A stretch of DNA of 64,000 nucleotides from CAZMGB01 sp964565775 (GTDB taxonomy: Bacteria > Chloroflexota > Dehalococcoidia > DSTF01 > JALHUB01). The notes under the pieces were generated by a model that made no database searches, was not told the origin of the DNA, and saw nothing but the letters and a program-made list of their open reading frames with translations. The position numbers and the translations under genes are program-made. This document shows, one piece after another, positions 15,908-24,043 of the stretch. The number at the start of each line of letters is the position of its first letter. Positions within the stretch are counted from its first letter, which is position 1. Where the stretch lies: assembly GCA_964565775.1 (NCBI GenBank), contig CAZMGB010000002.1, positions 1 through 64,000 on the forward strand, given 5' to 3'.

Positions 15908-16372
15908 ATGATCGAGGGCGTCAATATAGGCCACGCACTCATAGCCGGCCTTCTGGCGGGCTACGCCATGACCATCGCCGCTTTCTGGCTGGAGGGCGTC
16001 TTCGGGCTACCCCGCATGGACCTGGGGATCGCCGGCATGAAATACATGGGGGGCGACAAGCCCGGCTGGTGGTTCGTCGGCCACCTTACCCACAGCGTCA
16101 ACAGCGTGGTGCTCGCCCTCATCTACGCCGGGGCAGTCTTCCTGAACCTGGAGGACATCTTCGACAAGCCCATCGAGTGGTGGTGGGGGCCCATTGCCGG
16201 CATAGCCTTCGGCTTCGTGGTGTTCCTGGTGCTGCCGATGGGAATCATGGGCACCATAATGTCGCTCACAGGGCAGCGGCTGCCTTCGGACGCGAAGTTC
16301 ATTACTCTGAACCTGATCCTGCACCTGGTGTACGGTGTGGTGTTGGGGGCGCTCTACTTCCCGATCCGGTAG
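15908..16372 (+). CDS. Conserved membrane protein, four TM helices
   Basis: A 154-aa hydrophobic protein. Predicted helices lie at about 7-30, 58-82, 92-117 and 130-152. Recognisable features are AGLLAGYAMTIAAFW, a Gly-Gly-Asp-Lys-Pro loop followed by GWWFVGHLTHSVNS, and a C-terminal HLVYGVVLGALY. The His-rich second helix and HxxYG end resemble small DUF6789-like membrane proteins, but I am not certain of the family. The start has an AGGGGAGGA Shine-Dalgarno. Function unknown. Confidence 0.7.
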   Translation: MIEGVNIGHALIAGLLAGYAMTIAAFWLEGVFGLPRMDLGIAGMKYMGGDKPGWWFVGHLTHSVNSVVLALIYAGAVFLNLEDIFDKPIEWWWGPIAGIAFGFVVFLVLPMGIMGTIMSLTGQRLPSDAKFITLNLILHLVYGVVLGALYFPIR

Positions 16373-16410
16373 TGCCCGCCCGGCCCACGGCTTTCCGGCG
16401 ACGCCGCTAC

Positions 16411-17508
16411 CTAAGGCCGCCTCACATCGACGATGCCGACGCCATCATCGACGGACACCGTCGTGCCGTACGCACGGGACAGTTCATCGAGCTGCTCGAG
16501 GATCTGAGCAGACTCCTGCTGGCCCGCGAGCGCGGGCAGGCCATCGGCTCCGATTTCGATGGGATAGAGGCGCGCTTGGATCAGGCGTCCGTCCTGTACA
16601 TCGACCAGGGCGATGAAGCTACGCTGGGCCTGTGCAGGCATCATGTAGTCTGGCCGGAACATGAAGTTGCCCAGGCTCAGGAGGGCTAATCCATCACCCT
16701 CCGCGAGCAGCCCCTGGAGATAGTGCGGGCCGTCCGCTACAACGAGATCGGCACCCCACTGCCGCAACTGGCGTACGGCGGCCACCTGGTCGGGTGCCGG
16801 CTGGCTGCTCCATGAGTCACCCACGTGAACATGCAGCAGAACCACGACGAAGTCGGCTCGCTCACGCACGTCGTGAAGAACAGTCCTGGCATCGCACCTA
16901 TCGATGGTCGCGACGCCGGGACCGTCAGGGCCTGCGGCCACCACCCGCTCGCGTGTGAGGTTGGACCCTGGAAGGAAATAGGCAACAAAGGCCAGCCGCA
17001 GCCCCAGCACCTCGACCTCCAGCGGCCGGCACGCCTCCTGCCTGTCGAGACCGGCCCCCACCGTTGCGATGCCGGCGTGAGCAAAGGCAGCTACGGTCTG
17101 CGCCAGGCCGTCGGAGCCGCAGTCCAGGGCGTGGTTGTTGGCCATGCCCGCGACGACCAGACCATCCCGGTCGATACCTTCGGCGAAGGACGCGGGCACG
17201 GCGAACGTCGACTGGCCCGCGATGGGACCGCAGCGCTGCGCCTCCTCCCCTCCCACGAGAGCTGCCTCATGGTTAAGCACGAATACATCGGTCTCCCGCA
17301 GCACGGCGTCGACCCCGCTGAGCATGTCTTTGCGCACGGGGGAATCGAAGGCCACGATGTTGTAGCCGTGGGTATCTCCCACGAAGGCCATCGTGACCAC
17401 GTCGCCTTGACCCGGTCCAGAGGCGCCAGCGCATGCGCACAGTGCGAAGCCGGTGGCGACGGCGCAGAGAAGCGCGGCGAGAAGGCGGCGACGCGTCTTC
17501 GACTTCAT
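16411..17508 (-). CDS. CapA family lipoprotein
   Basis: A 365-aa secreted protein. It starts with a basic N-terminus, a hydrophobic stretch and a lipobox-like LCAC near residue 24-27, so it is probably a lipoprotein. The remainder is the PGA_cap (CapA) metallophosphatase-like fold: MAFVGDTHGYN, VLNHEAALVG, VAGMANNHALDCG, VVLLHVHVGDSWSSQPAPDQVAAVRQLRQWGADLVVADGPHYLQG and LLSLGNFMF. CapA proteins act in poly-gamma-glutamate capsule synthesis or in cell-wall processes. No capB or capC neighbour is present, so the substrate is open. Confidence 0.85.
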   Translation of the reverse strand: MKSKTRRRLLAALLCAVATGFALCACAGASGPGQGDVVTMAFVGDTHGYNIVAFDSPVRKDMLSGVDAVLRETDVFVLNHEAALVGGEEAQRCGPIAGQSTFAVPASFAEGIDRDGLVVAGMANNHALDCGSDGLAQTVAAFAHAGIATVGAGLDRQEACRPLEVEVLGLRLAFVAYFLPGSNLTRERVVAAGPDGPGVATIDRCDARTVLHDVRERADFVVVLLHVHVGDSWSSQPAPDQVAAVRQLRQWGADLVVADGPHYLQGLLAEGDGLALLSLGNFMFRPDYMMPAQAQRSFIALVDVQDGRLIQARLYPIEIGADGLPALAGQQESAQILEQLDELSRAYGTTVSVDDGVGIVDVRRP

Positions 17509-17522
17509 GATCTTGAGCGTCC

Positions 17523-18338
17523 CTAGGCCTGGCAGTGACGGCAGAAGGTGGTGATGCGGCCGCCCGCCGTGATCTCGGTGAGTGTGTGGGCGGCGTCGTT
17601 GGGGCAGGGCTGGCCGCCCCGCCGGTGCACCCTGAGAAAGTCCCGCACCTCCTCATAGGCCAGGCCGTCCTTCATGCGCTCGGCGACGATGGGCGTAGCC
17701 CAGTCGGCCAGCACCGAGCGGACCGCCCGGTGGAGGCGCCTCACCTCCTCCTCGGACAGGGTGGGCCGTTTGCGGTAGGGGTGGATGCCCGCCTCGAACA
17801 GGATCTCGTCGGCGTAGGCGTTGCCGATACCGGCGACGAACCTGTGGTTCACCAGGATGCCCTTGATCTGGCCGTTGTGGCGGCGCAGGCGCTCGGCGAA
17901 GGCCTCCTCGCTGAGCTCCGGCGATAGGGCGTCGGGCCCCATCTCGGCGAACTGCGGCACCTCCGACAGCCGCGCCTCTTCGACCAGATAGATTTTCCCC
18001 ATGAGCCGCTCGTCGCTGTAGCGGAGCTCGTTGCCGTCGCTGAGGGTCAGCACCATGCACGTCTTGGCCCGTCTCTTCTCCTTCGGCGGGCAGTACTGAA
18101 AGCGTCCGGTGAGCATGGCGTTGATGACCAGTCGGTGGCCGCTCTCGAGCTCGAACAGGAGGAACTTGCCCCGACGTGTGGCCCGGCCGAACGTGTTGCC
18201 CTCCAGAATCGAGGCAAACTCCGGCTTGGGGATGCGGAAGACGACGGGGATGAGCGCCTCGGCCCGCTCGATTCGGCGGCCGGGCAGGCGCTGGTTGAGG
18301 TAGCTACGGATCGCCTCCAGGTCCGGTATCTCAGGCAT
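17523..18338 (-). CDS. Formamidopyrimidine-DNA glycosylase family protein
   Basis: A 271-aa Fpg/Nei-type DNA glycosylase for oxidised bases. After Met removal the N-terminus is PEIPDLEAIRSYL, giving the catalytic Pro1 and Glu2. The conserved Lys is in RRGKFLLFELESG. The helix-two-turn-helix region is GILVNHRFVAGIGNAYADEILFEAGIHP. The C-terminal zinc finger is atypical: the first pair reads Cys-Pro-Asn-Asp rather than CxxC, with a His four residues later, while CRHC is intact. The start is ATG 18338 because Pro1 must follow Met; an upstream ATG would bury it. Confidence 0.9.
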   Translation of the reverse strand: MPEIPDLEAIRSYLNQRLPGRRIERAEALIPVVFRIPKPEFASILEGNTFGRATRRGKFLLFELESGHRLVINAMLTGRFQYCPPKEKRRAKTCMVLTLSDGNELRYSDERLMGKIYLVEEARLSEVPQFAEMGPDALSPELSEEAFAERLRRHNGQIKGILVNHRFVAGIGNAYADEILFEAGIHPYRKRPTLSEEEVRRLHRAVRSVLADWATPIVAERMKDGLAYEEVRDFLRVHRRGGQPCPNDAAHTLTEITAGGRITTFCRHCQA

Positions 18339-18431
18339 GGGGACACGACACTCACAAGTCGCCGGCACAGATGAAAGGCAACTGCGGAGGCCGACGTGAA
18401 GGCTCGCCCTTACATCGCTTCGCCGGTCCCG

Positions 18432-19259
18432 CTAGTCCTCAACGAAGCGCGGGTAGGAGCCGAACACCTTGAAGAAGAAGGACCTCTCCCGCACTTTCTC
18501 CAGCGCCTCCACAAGGACCTGTTCGGTGCGATGTCCCTCCAGGTCCACGAGGAAGATGTAGACTCCCAGCTCCTCCTTCGTCGGGCGCGACTCGATGCGC
18601 GTGAGGTTGATCCGGCGGTCGGAGAACTCGCGGAGGACGCCCACAAGCGTGCCGGGCCGGTCGTGGGCGACGGTGAAGGCGAGGGAGGTCTTGTCGTGGC
18701 CTGTAGGCTCCGCATCTGCCGTAGCCAGCACCACGAATCGCGTCTTGTTCGCCTGGTTGTCCTGAATTCCCGTCGCCATGATTGAGGCGCCGTAGATCTC
18801 CGCCGCCCGGCGCGTCGCGATGGCGGCGGCGTCCTCCCGCGCCATCACCTCCTCCACGGCCGCCGCCGTCGAGAGGGCGGCCTCCGGCTGGGCCTTGGGG
18901 AAGCAGCGCTCCACCCAGCGCCGGCACTGTCCCAGCGCCTGGGGGTGAGAGAAGATCACCCTGACAGCGTCGGCGCCGAGGCCGGGGCGCACGAGGAGGC
19001 AGTGCTCGATCGGCAGGACGAGCTCCTTGCAGATCGCCAGCCGCGATTCCTGGAGCAGCGCATCGAGTGTGTCGTTGACGGAGCCCTCCAGGCTGTTCTC
19101 GATGGCGACGATCCCTTCGTCGGCCATGCCCGAGACGACAGCGGCGGCAACGGCAGCGACGCTCGCCAGGGGTAGCATTTGGGCGTCCGGATCGTGGCGG
19201 AGGGCCGCCTCCTCGCTGAAGGTGCCGGGAGGGCCCAGGAAGGCCAGGCGATTCGTCAT
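18432..19259 (-). CDS. pheA: Prephenate dehydratase
   Basis: A 275-aa monofunctional prephenate dehydratase (prephenate to phenylpyruvate, phenylalanine synthesis). It starts MTNRLAFLGPPGTFSEEAAL. The PDT domain includes GIVAIENSLEGSVNDTLD, SHPQALGQC and DNQANKTRFVVL. A C-terminal ACT domain with ESRP (in LTRIESRPTKEELGVYIF) predicts feedback inhibition by phenylalanine. There is no chorismate mutase domain. Its ATG overlaps the trkA stop (ATGA), placing it as the last gene of a usp-trkA-trkA-pheA operon. Confidence 0.95.
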   Translation of the reverse strand: MTNRLAFLGPPGTFSEEAALRHDPDAQMLPLASVAAVAAAVVSGMADEGIVAIENSLEGSVNDTLDALLQESRLAICKELVLPIEHCLLVRPGLGADAVRVIFSHPQALGQCRRWVERCFPKAQPEAALSTAAAVEEVMAREDAAAIATRRAAEIYGASIMATGIQDNQANKTRFVVLATADAEPTGHDKTSLAFTVAHDRPGTLVGVLREFSDRRINLTRIESRPTKEELGVYIFLVDLEGHRTEQVLVEALEKVRERSFFFKVFGSYPRFVED

Positions 19260-19945
19260 TGGGGTTGTGGAGGGGCGCCGTTGGCGGAGCTGGTGAGGGC
19301 AGCGCGCAGCATCCCCTCGCTCTCCAGCATCGTCACCGCGACGACCTCGTCGTAGGCCTGGATGACAGTATCGCCCGTCGGAAGCCTGGGAGTACCGTCC
19401 GCCCCTATGATGAGAGTGATGAGGGACTGGTGAGGGAGCAGCATCTCTCTGATGGTCTTCCCCACCACCACGGCGTCGGGCGGGACTCTCACCTCCACGA
19501 TCTCCAGGCCACCGCCCTTGAGGGTCATGAGCGGGATCAGGGGATGCGTGGGAATCTCCTGCTCGATGTGGGCCAGGATGACGGCGGTGGCGCTGACGGT
19601 GGTATCGATGCCCAGCTTCTTGAAGATGAGCTCGTTCTTGGGGTTGTTGATGCGGGCCACCGTGCGTGGTACGGCGAACTTGTGCTTCGCCGCCTGACAT
19701 ACCGCGAGGTTGTCCTCGTCGTCGCCGGTAACGGCGATTACCATGTCAGCGCGACCCATGCCCGCCTTTTCCAGCGTCGCCACTTCGCAGCCGTCGCCCT
19801 GCATCACGATGTCGCCGAGCTCCTCGGCGATGAGAGCACACTTGGCAGCGTTGCTCTCGATGACCAGCACTTCGTGCTGCTCTGCGACGAGCTCCCTCGC
19901 CAGGTAGAAGCCTACCTTGCCGCCCCCGACCACGATGAAGTACAT
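19256..19945 (-). CDS. TrkA family potassium uptake regulator (N and C domains)
   Basis: A 229-aa protein with a Rossmann TrkA-N domain (MYFIVVGGGKVGFYLARELV, NAD(H)-binding GxGxxG, residues 1-130) and a TrkA-C/RCK-C domain (about 145-220). It gates a Trk/Ktr potassium channel in response to nucleotides. The start at ATG 19945 has GGGGAAGG upstream. A second TrkA-N protein is encoded 19 nt before it, and no TrkH/KtrB channel gene is in the window. Confidence 0.92.
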   Translation of the reverse strand: MYFIVVGGGKVGFYLARELVAEQHEVLVIESNAAKCALIAEELGDIVMQGDGCEVATLEKAGMGRADMVIAVTGDDEDNLAVCQAAKHKFAVPRTVARINNPKNELIFKKLGIDTTVSATAVILAHIEQEIPTHPLIPLMTLKGGGLEIVEVRVPPDAVVVGKTIREMLLPHQSLITLIIGADGTPRLPTGDTVIQAYDEVVAVTMLESEGMLRAALTSSANGAPPQPQ

Positions 19946-19964
19946 GATGGGCCTTCCCCTCTGG

Positions 19965-20426
19965 CTAGGGACTCTCATCGCCCGCGCCGGCATCACCCGA
20001 GCCTGCGGCGGGCGGCACCTCCGCCTCCTCCCGCTCCAGGGCCTCCTTGAGCAGCCTCGCCTGGACGCGCGTGGGGTTTATGGTTCTGATGCCAAGGCCG
20101 CGGTACATCTCTTCGCGGATTGGGTCGAAGATACGCGAGACGACCCGCGGAACTCCAAAGATGTGCTTGGCCATCTGACAGGCCATGGCGTTGCGGTTGT
20201 CGCCGCGGGTGGCCGATATGAAGGCGTCGGCCTCCTCGATGCCGGCGCGGCGCTGGACATCCTGATCGATGCCGTTGCCCACGATCCTCGTCCCGCCGAA
20301 ATCCTCGGGCAGGTACGTGAAGGCACCCGCGTCAAGGTCGAGCATAGTGACGTCATGCCCCTCCCGATGAAGAAGGGCGGCTAACTCCGCCCCTACCCGG
20401 CCACAGCCCATGATAATGACCTTCAT
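19965..20426 (-). CDS. TrkA-N domain protein (single domain)
   Basis: A 153-aa protein consisting of one Rossmann RCK-N domain: MKVIIMGCGRVGAELAALLHREGHDVTMLDLD, then ...RVVSRIFDPIREEMYRGLGIRTINPT. It lacks the C-terminal RCK-C domain, ending in an Ala/Gly/Glu tail. It probably heterodimerises with the adjacent two-domain TrkA. It begins 1 nt after the usp stop. Confidence 0.9.
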   Translation of the reverse strand: MKVIIMGCGRVGAELAALLHREGHDVTMLDLDAGAFTYLPEDFGGTRIVGNGIDQDVQRRAGIEEADAFISATRGDNRNAMACQMAKHIFGVPRVVSRIFDPIREEMYRGLGIRTINPTRVQARLLKEALEREEAEVPPAAGSGDAGAGDESP

Positions 20427-20427
20427 C

Positions 20428-20946
20428 TCACTCCTGTACCGGATGGCGACAGACCCAAACGTGGCAGGGAGCGTTTGTCAGCACGTACTGGGTGAGCCGG
20501 CCCAACTCAAACTGGCCCAGAGGCCGTTTGTACTCCACCCCGAGGATTATGGCGTCGGCCCCCATCTCTACCGCCTCATTGACTACGGCGTGGGCGGCCT
20601 CGCGGGCCTGAAGGAGCTGACCCTCAACCTCGAAGTCCTGCTCGTCCGCCACCTTCTCGGCCTCGCTGAGGATCTGCTCGCCGCGACTGACCTCCGGCGT
20701 CAGCTCCGCGTCCAGGGGCAGCGAACGTCGCACCTCGATGACATGCACAACGTTCACCTTGCCCTTGTTCCGCTTGGCGATGTTGCACGCCAGGGCCACT
20801 GCCTCCATGCTGGCCGCAGAACCATCGGAAGGTACCAATATGCGCTTGAGCGCTCCCGTAGGATCCAGTGCAGCCACCGGACGAACGCCTCGTGCTACGC
20901 CCCGTAGCCAAGGCCTCTGCTTCCTGTCCGTCTTTCTCACCCGCAA
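20428..20946 (-). CDS. Universal stress protein family, first gene of the trkA operon
   Basis: A Usp-fold protein with core ALKRILVPSDGSAASMEAVALACNIAKR and C-terminal ADAIILGVEYKRPLGQFELGRLTQYVLTNAPCHVWVC. The start is uncertain. TTG 20946 or GTG 20940 give up to 172 aa with an Arg-rich N-terminus, and no ATG is available before the core. Usp proteins next to Trk genes in other bacteria bind ATP and help gate the channel; that role is inference here. It is directly coupled to the downstream trkA (1-nt gap). Confidence 0.82.
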   Translation of the reverse strand: MRVRKTDRKQRPWLRGVARGVRPVAALDPTGALKRILVPSDGSAASMEAVALACNIAKRNKGKVNVVHVIEVRRSLPLDAELTPEVSRGEQILSEAEKVADEQDFEVEGQLLQAREAAHAVVNEAVEMGADAIILGVEYKRPLGQFELGRLTQYVLTNAPCHVWVCRHPVQE

Positions 20947-21027
20947 GGGTCGGACCCGCGATGGGCCCGCTCTAGGGCAGGCCCATTATAGACTTCCTTC
21001 ACAAGACCCGCAATACGAATGACGCGC

Positions 21028-21195
21028 TCACCGCCGGCCCCCATCATAGAGTCGGAGCAGGCCGTTCACAATGAGGAGACCACCTATGAGCAGGCCCACC
21101 GTCAGGGAAAGTCCCAGCCGCGTCAGGGACACCAGAACGACGAGCAGCCCCACAAGCAGCGAGGCAACGGCCAGATAGTAGCTGATTCTCTTCAT
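21028..21195 (-). CDS. Small membrane protein, 55 aa
   Basis: ATG 21195 opens a 55-aa product, MKRISYYLAVASLLVG..., with two predicted transmembrane helices separated by LTRLGLS and ending LRLYDGGRR. It lies downstream of the DUF4349 gene on the same strand, and a GGACCCCGTC/GACGGGGTTCC hairpin (about 21209-21232) sits between them. The hydrophobic pattern and charged ends suggest a real small protein, but there is no family recognition. Confidence 0.45.
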   Translation of the reverse strand: MKRISYYLAVASLLVGLLVVLVSLTRLGLSLTVGLLIGGLLIVNGLLRLYDGGRR

Positions 21196-21280
21196 GCTGT
21201 CGACAGATGGGAACCCCGTCTGCGACGGGGTCCCCGAAGTCATCGCGCTGCCACGAGGCGCCTGGCTCCGACCTGCGATT

Positions 21281-22267
21281 TTAGGACGCGCCGCTGCCTC
21301 TGTCAATCGGCCGTGGCGCGAAAGCCCTGGGCAACACACGCGCGACCAGGAAGGCCGCCAGCGCGAGAAGCGGCACGAGCCACCACGAGAAGACCGCAAC
21401 GGTCACAAGCCCGCTGGCGATGCCCCGCAGGACGTCCAGCGATGCCTGCCAGGCCTCTCCGGCTGCCTTCGCCGGGTCCGGTCCCCCCGGCTCGGTGGTC
21501 ACTACCGGCGCGGTCTCCGGCCGCAGATTGACGGTGATCGTCGCCAGGTCGGTCAGGTTGTCGAGCAGGTTCAAGCGCCCCTTCACCTGCTCGATCTCCC
21601 CGCGCGTAGTGTTGATGCGATCCTGCACCTGGAGGATGTCGCCGATCTCCTTCGCCTCGCCCAGAAGGAGCAGATACTGGGCCTCGGTGGCCTCAAGGTT
21701 GCGGAGCCGCGCCGAGAGATCCGTGTACTCCTCCGTGACATCGCTGGCGTCCGAAGACTCGTCCACGACCTCGACAGCCAGCCCCCTCAGCTTCCGCAGG
21801 ACCTCCTGATACTGCGTCGCCGGCACGCGAATCGTTACGGAGGCGATCTCCTGATCATCGCTCCGTGAGAAGGTGGAACTGGCGACGAAGCCGCCCGCCG
21901 CCGTCGCGATGCGGGAGACATCCTCGAAGCTCGGCCCCACCTCCTTGACCGTCAGGTCAAGGGACGCCGTTTGCACGATCTTGCGGTCCAGCAGCGAGCC
22001 TTGAGAGCCGGCCGCCGACACGGCCCCGTCGGAGTCCGGCGCCGCCTCCAGGCTCTCCCCGCCGCTGGGGAGCGCAGGCGGCTCCTCCGTGAGCGAGAAG
22101 GGCTCGGCGGCTGCAAGCCCCACATTGCGCTCGACATCCCCCGACGGGACGGCCAGCTTCTCTGGAGACGTGACCCCGCCGTCGCCGCTCGAGAGCTTCA
22201 CGCCGATCGCAACCGCGATGAGAACGGCCGCCGCCGCGCCCACCCATGTCAGCCTCTTTCTTGTCAT
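21281..22267 (-). CDS. DUF4349 domain membrane protein
   Basis: A 328-aa protein. It has an N-terminal transmembrane anchor (about 7-24), a low-complexity linker, then the DUF4349 region. That region begins LLDRKIVQTASLDLTVKEVGPSFEDVSRIATAAGGFVASSTFS and has a long coiled-coil section (LSARLRNLEATEAQYLLLLGEAKEIGDILQVQDRINTTRGEIEQVKGRL). A second transmembrane helix lies near 290-312, with a basic tail. This architecture is typical of DUF4349 proteins; function unknown. The Shine-Dalgarno GAAAGGAG precedes the ATG. Confidence 0.85.
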   Translation of the reverse strand: MTRKRLTWVGAAAAVLIAVAIGVKLSSGDGGVTSPEKLAVPSGDVERNVGLAAAEPFSLTEEPPALPSGGESLEAAPDSDGAVSAAGSQGSLLDRKIVQTASLDLTVKEVGPSFEDVSRIATAAGGFVASSTFSRSDDQEIASVTIRVPATQYQEVLRKLRGLAVEVVDESSDASDVTEEYTDLSARLRNLEATEAQYLLLLGEAKEIGDILQVQDRINTTRGEIEQVKGRLNLLDNLTDLATITVNLRPETAPVVTTEPGGPDPAKAAGEAWQASLDVLRGIASGLVTVAVFSWWLVPLLALAAFLVARVLPRAFAPRPIDRGSGAS

Positions 22268-22422
22268 GTTGAGATTCTCCTTTCAATGACCGTCTGCTGA
22301 CATGACGAAGGAGCCCTCGGGTTTGTTCCCGGGCGCCCGGGTCGGATCAGGCGGGCTTCAGTCCGAAGTGCTGGCCCAGCCTATCGACGGATGATGAACG
22401 GAGGGGCTGAACGGCACTTCCC

Positions 22423-22452
22423 TTGCGTGGCGAAGGAGGCCGATAGTACAAT
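22423..22452 (+). promoter_or_regulatory. Predicted promoter for pdxST
   Basis: TTGCGT at 22423-22428, 18-bp spacer, TACAAT at 22447-22452, giving a leader of about 60 nt before pdxS. Confidence 0.5.
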
Positions 22453-22518
22453 GAATCCGCAGTCGCCAGGAAGGGCCACCAGGCCCTCTATCTGGCTCTG
22501 ATTCGAGGAGAACCGGCT

Positions 22519-23406
22519 ATGGTTGAGGAGAAGGGCACGTGGGCGGTGAAGAAGGGCCTGGCCCAGATGCTGAAGGGCGGCGTGATCATGGACGTGGTCA
22601 CGCCGGAGCAGGCCAGGATAGCAGAAGAGGCGGGCGCGTGTGCGGTGATGGCCCTGGAGCGCGTGCCGGCGGATATCCGCGCCGCCGGTGGGGTCGCCCG
22701 CATGGCGGACCCTGAGGTCATCCGGCGCATCATGGAGGCGGTCAGCATCCCCGTCATGGCCAAGTGTCGCATCGGCCACTTCGTGGAGGCGCAGGTGCTG
22801 GAGGCGCTGGGCGTCGACTACGTCGACGAATCGGAGGTCCTCACGCCGGCCGACGAGGCCCATCACGTCAACAAGCATCTCTTCAAGGTCCCCTTCGTCT
22901 GCGGCTGCCGCGACCTGGGCGAGGCGCTGCGGCGGCTCGGCGAAGGGGCGGCGATGATCAGGACCAAGGGTGAGGCCGGCACCGGCAACGTCGTGGAGGC
23001 GGTGCGCCACATGCGCGCCGTCTGGGACGGCATCCGCCGCCTTCAGTCGCTGCCCGAAGAGGAGCTCATGGCGGAAGCGAAGAACCTGCGCGCCCCTTAT
23101 GAGCTGGTCAAGGAGGTCCACGAGACAGGACGCCTGCCGGTGGTGAACTTCGCGGCAGGCGGCATCGCAACGCCCGCCGACGCGGCGATGATGATGCAGT
23201 TGGGCGCCGACGGCGTCTTCGTTGGTTCGGGAATCTTCAAGTCAGAGGACCCCCAGCGTCGAGGAATGGCCATCGTCAAGGCCGTAACCCACTTCAACGA
23301 CCCCAAGATCATCGCCGAAGCCTCCAGGGCTTTGGGCGAGGCCATGCGCGGCCTGGAGATCGGCACCATCCCCAAGGAGGAGCTCCTCGCCACCCGCGGG
23401 TGGTAG
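22519..23406 (+). CDS. pdxS: Pyridoxal 5'-phosphate synthase subunit PdxS
   Basis: A 295-aa TIM-barrel synthase that makes PLP from ribose 5-phosphate, glyceraldehyde 3-phosphate and ammonia. Conserved features are GGVIMDVVTPEQARIAEEAGA (Asp25), IPVMAKCRIGHFVEAQ (Lys82 Schiff base), RTKGEAGTGNVVEAV (second Lys), and VNFAAGGIATPADAAMMMQLGADGVFVGSGIFKSE. It is nearly identical in layout to bacterial PdxS enzymes. pdxT follows 11 nt later, forming the glutaminase-synthase complex. Confidence 0.98.
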   Translation: MVEEKGTWAVKKGLAQMLKGGVIMDVVTPEQARIAEEAGACAVMALERVPADIRAAGGVARMADPEVIRRIMEAVSIPVMAKCRIGHFVEAQVLEALGVDYVDESEVLTPADEAHHVNKHLFKVPFVCGCRDLGEALRRLGEGAAMIRTKGEAGTGNVVEAVRHMRAVWDGIRRLQSLPEEELMAEAKNLRAPYELVKEVHETGRLPVVNFAAGGIATPADAAMMMQLGADGVFVGSGIFKSEDPQRRGMAIVKAVTHFNDPKIIAEASRALGEAMRGLEIGTIPKEELLATRGW

Positions 23407-23417
23407 GCACTTTTCGC

Positions 23418-24041
23418 ATGACCCGGATCGGCGTCCTTGCACTGCAAGGAGACTTTGCCGAACATGTTGGCGTTCTCACCGACCTGGGCGTCGAAGCCCA
23501 GGAGGTGCGTCTGCCCGAACAGCTTGCCGGCCTCGACGGCCTGCTGATCCCCGGCGGCGAGAGCACGACGATCAGCCGCCTCATGGTCGACTACGGCCTC
23601 TTCGCCCCCGTCCAGACCCTCGCCACCCGGGGACTCCCGATCTGGGGCACCTGCGCCGGCCTGATCCTCCTCGCCAGAGAGATTCCAGACCTCGACAGGC
23701 CAGGCCTGAACGCCATGGACATCGCCGTCGAGCGGAACGCCTACGGTCGGCAAGTGGACAGTTTCGAGGCGGACCTCGACGTACCGGCCCTTGGCCCACC
23801 GCCCTTCCGCGCCGTGTTCATCCGCGCTCCTGCCATCCAGCGGGTAGGCCCGCAGGTCGAGGTTCTGGCCCGGCTGGACGGGGGCCCGCCCGTGGCCGTT
23901 CGCCAGGGCCATCTTCTCGCCACCGCCTTCCACCCGGAGCTGACGGATGACCCGCGCTTCCACGAGTACTTTCTGAAGATGGCCGAGGAAGGCAAGAAGG
24001 CCGGGGCCGATAGCGTAGCTTCGGCGGGCGCACCGCACTAG
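23418..24041 (+). CDS. pdxT: Pyridoxal 5'-phosphate synthase glutaminase subunit PdxT
   Basis: A 207-aa class I glutamine amidotransferase supplying ammonia to PdxS. It starts MTRIGVLALQGDFAEHV (ATG 23418). GGEST at 47-51 and the triad Cys79 (in WGTCAGLILLA), His172 and Glu174 (HPEL) are all present. An in-frame ATG 18 nt upstream overlaps pdxS and is less likely. Two nt separate it from the next gene. Confidence 0.96.
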   Translation: MTRIGVLALQGDFAEHVGVLTDLGVEAQEVRLPEQLAGLDGLLIPGGESTTISRLMVDYGLFAPVQTLATRGLPIWGTCAGLILLAREIPDLDRPGLNAMDIAVERNAYGRQVDSFEADLDVPALGPPPFRAVFIRAPAIQRVGPQVEVLARLDGGPPVAVRQGHLLATAFHPELTDDPRFHEYFLKMAEEGKKAGADSVASAGAPH

Positions 24042-24043
24042 CC

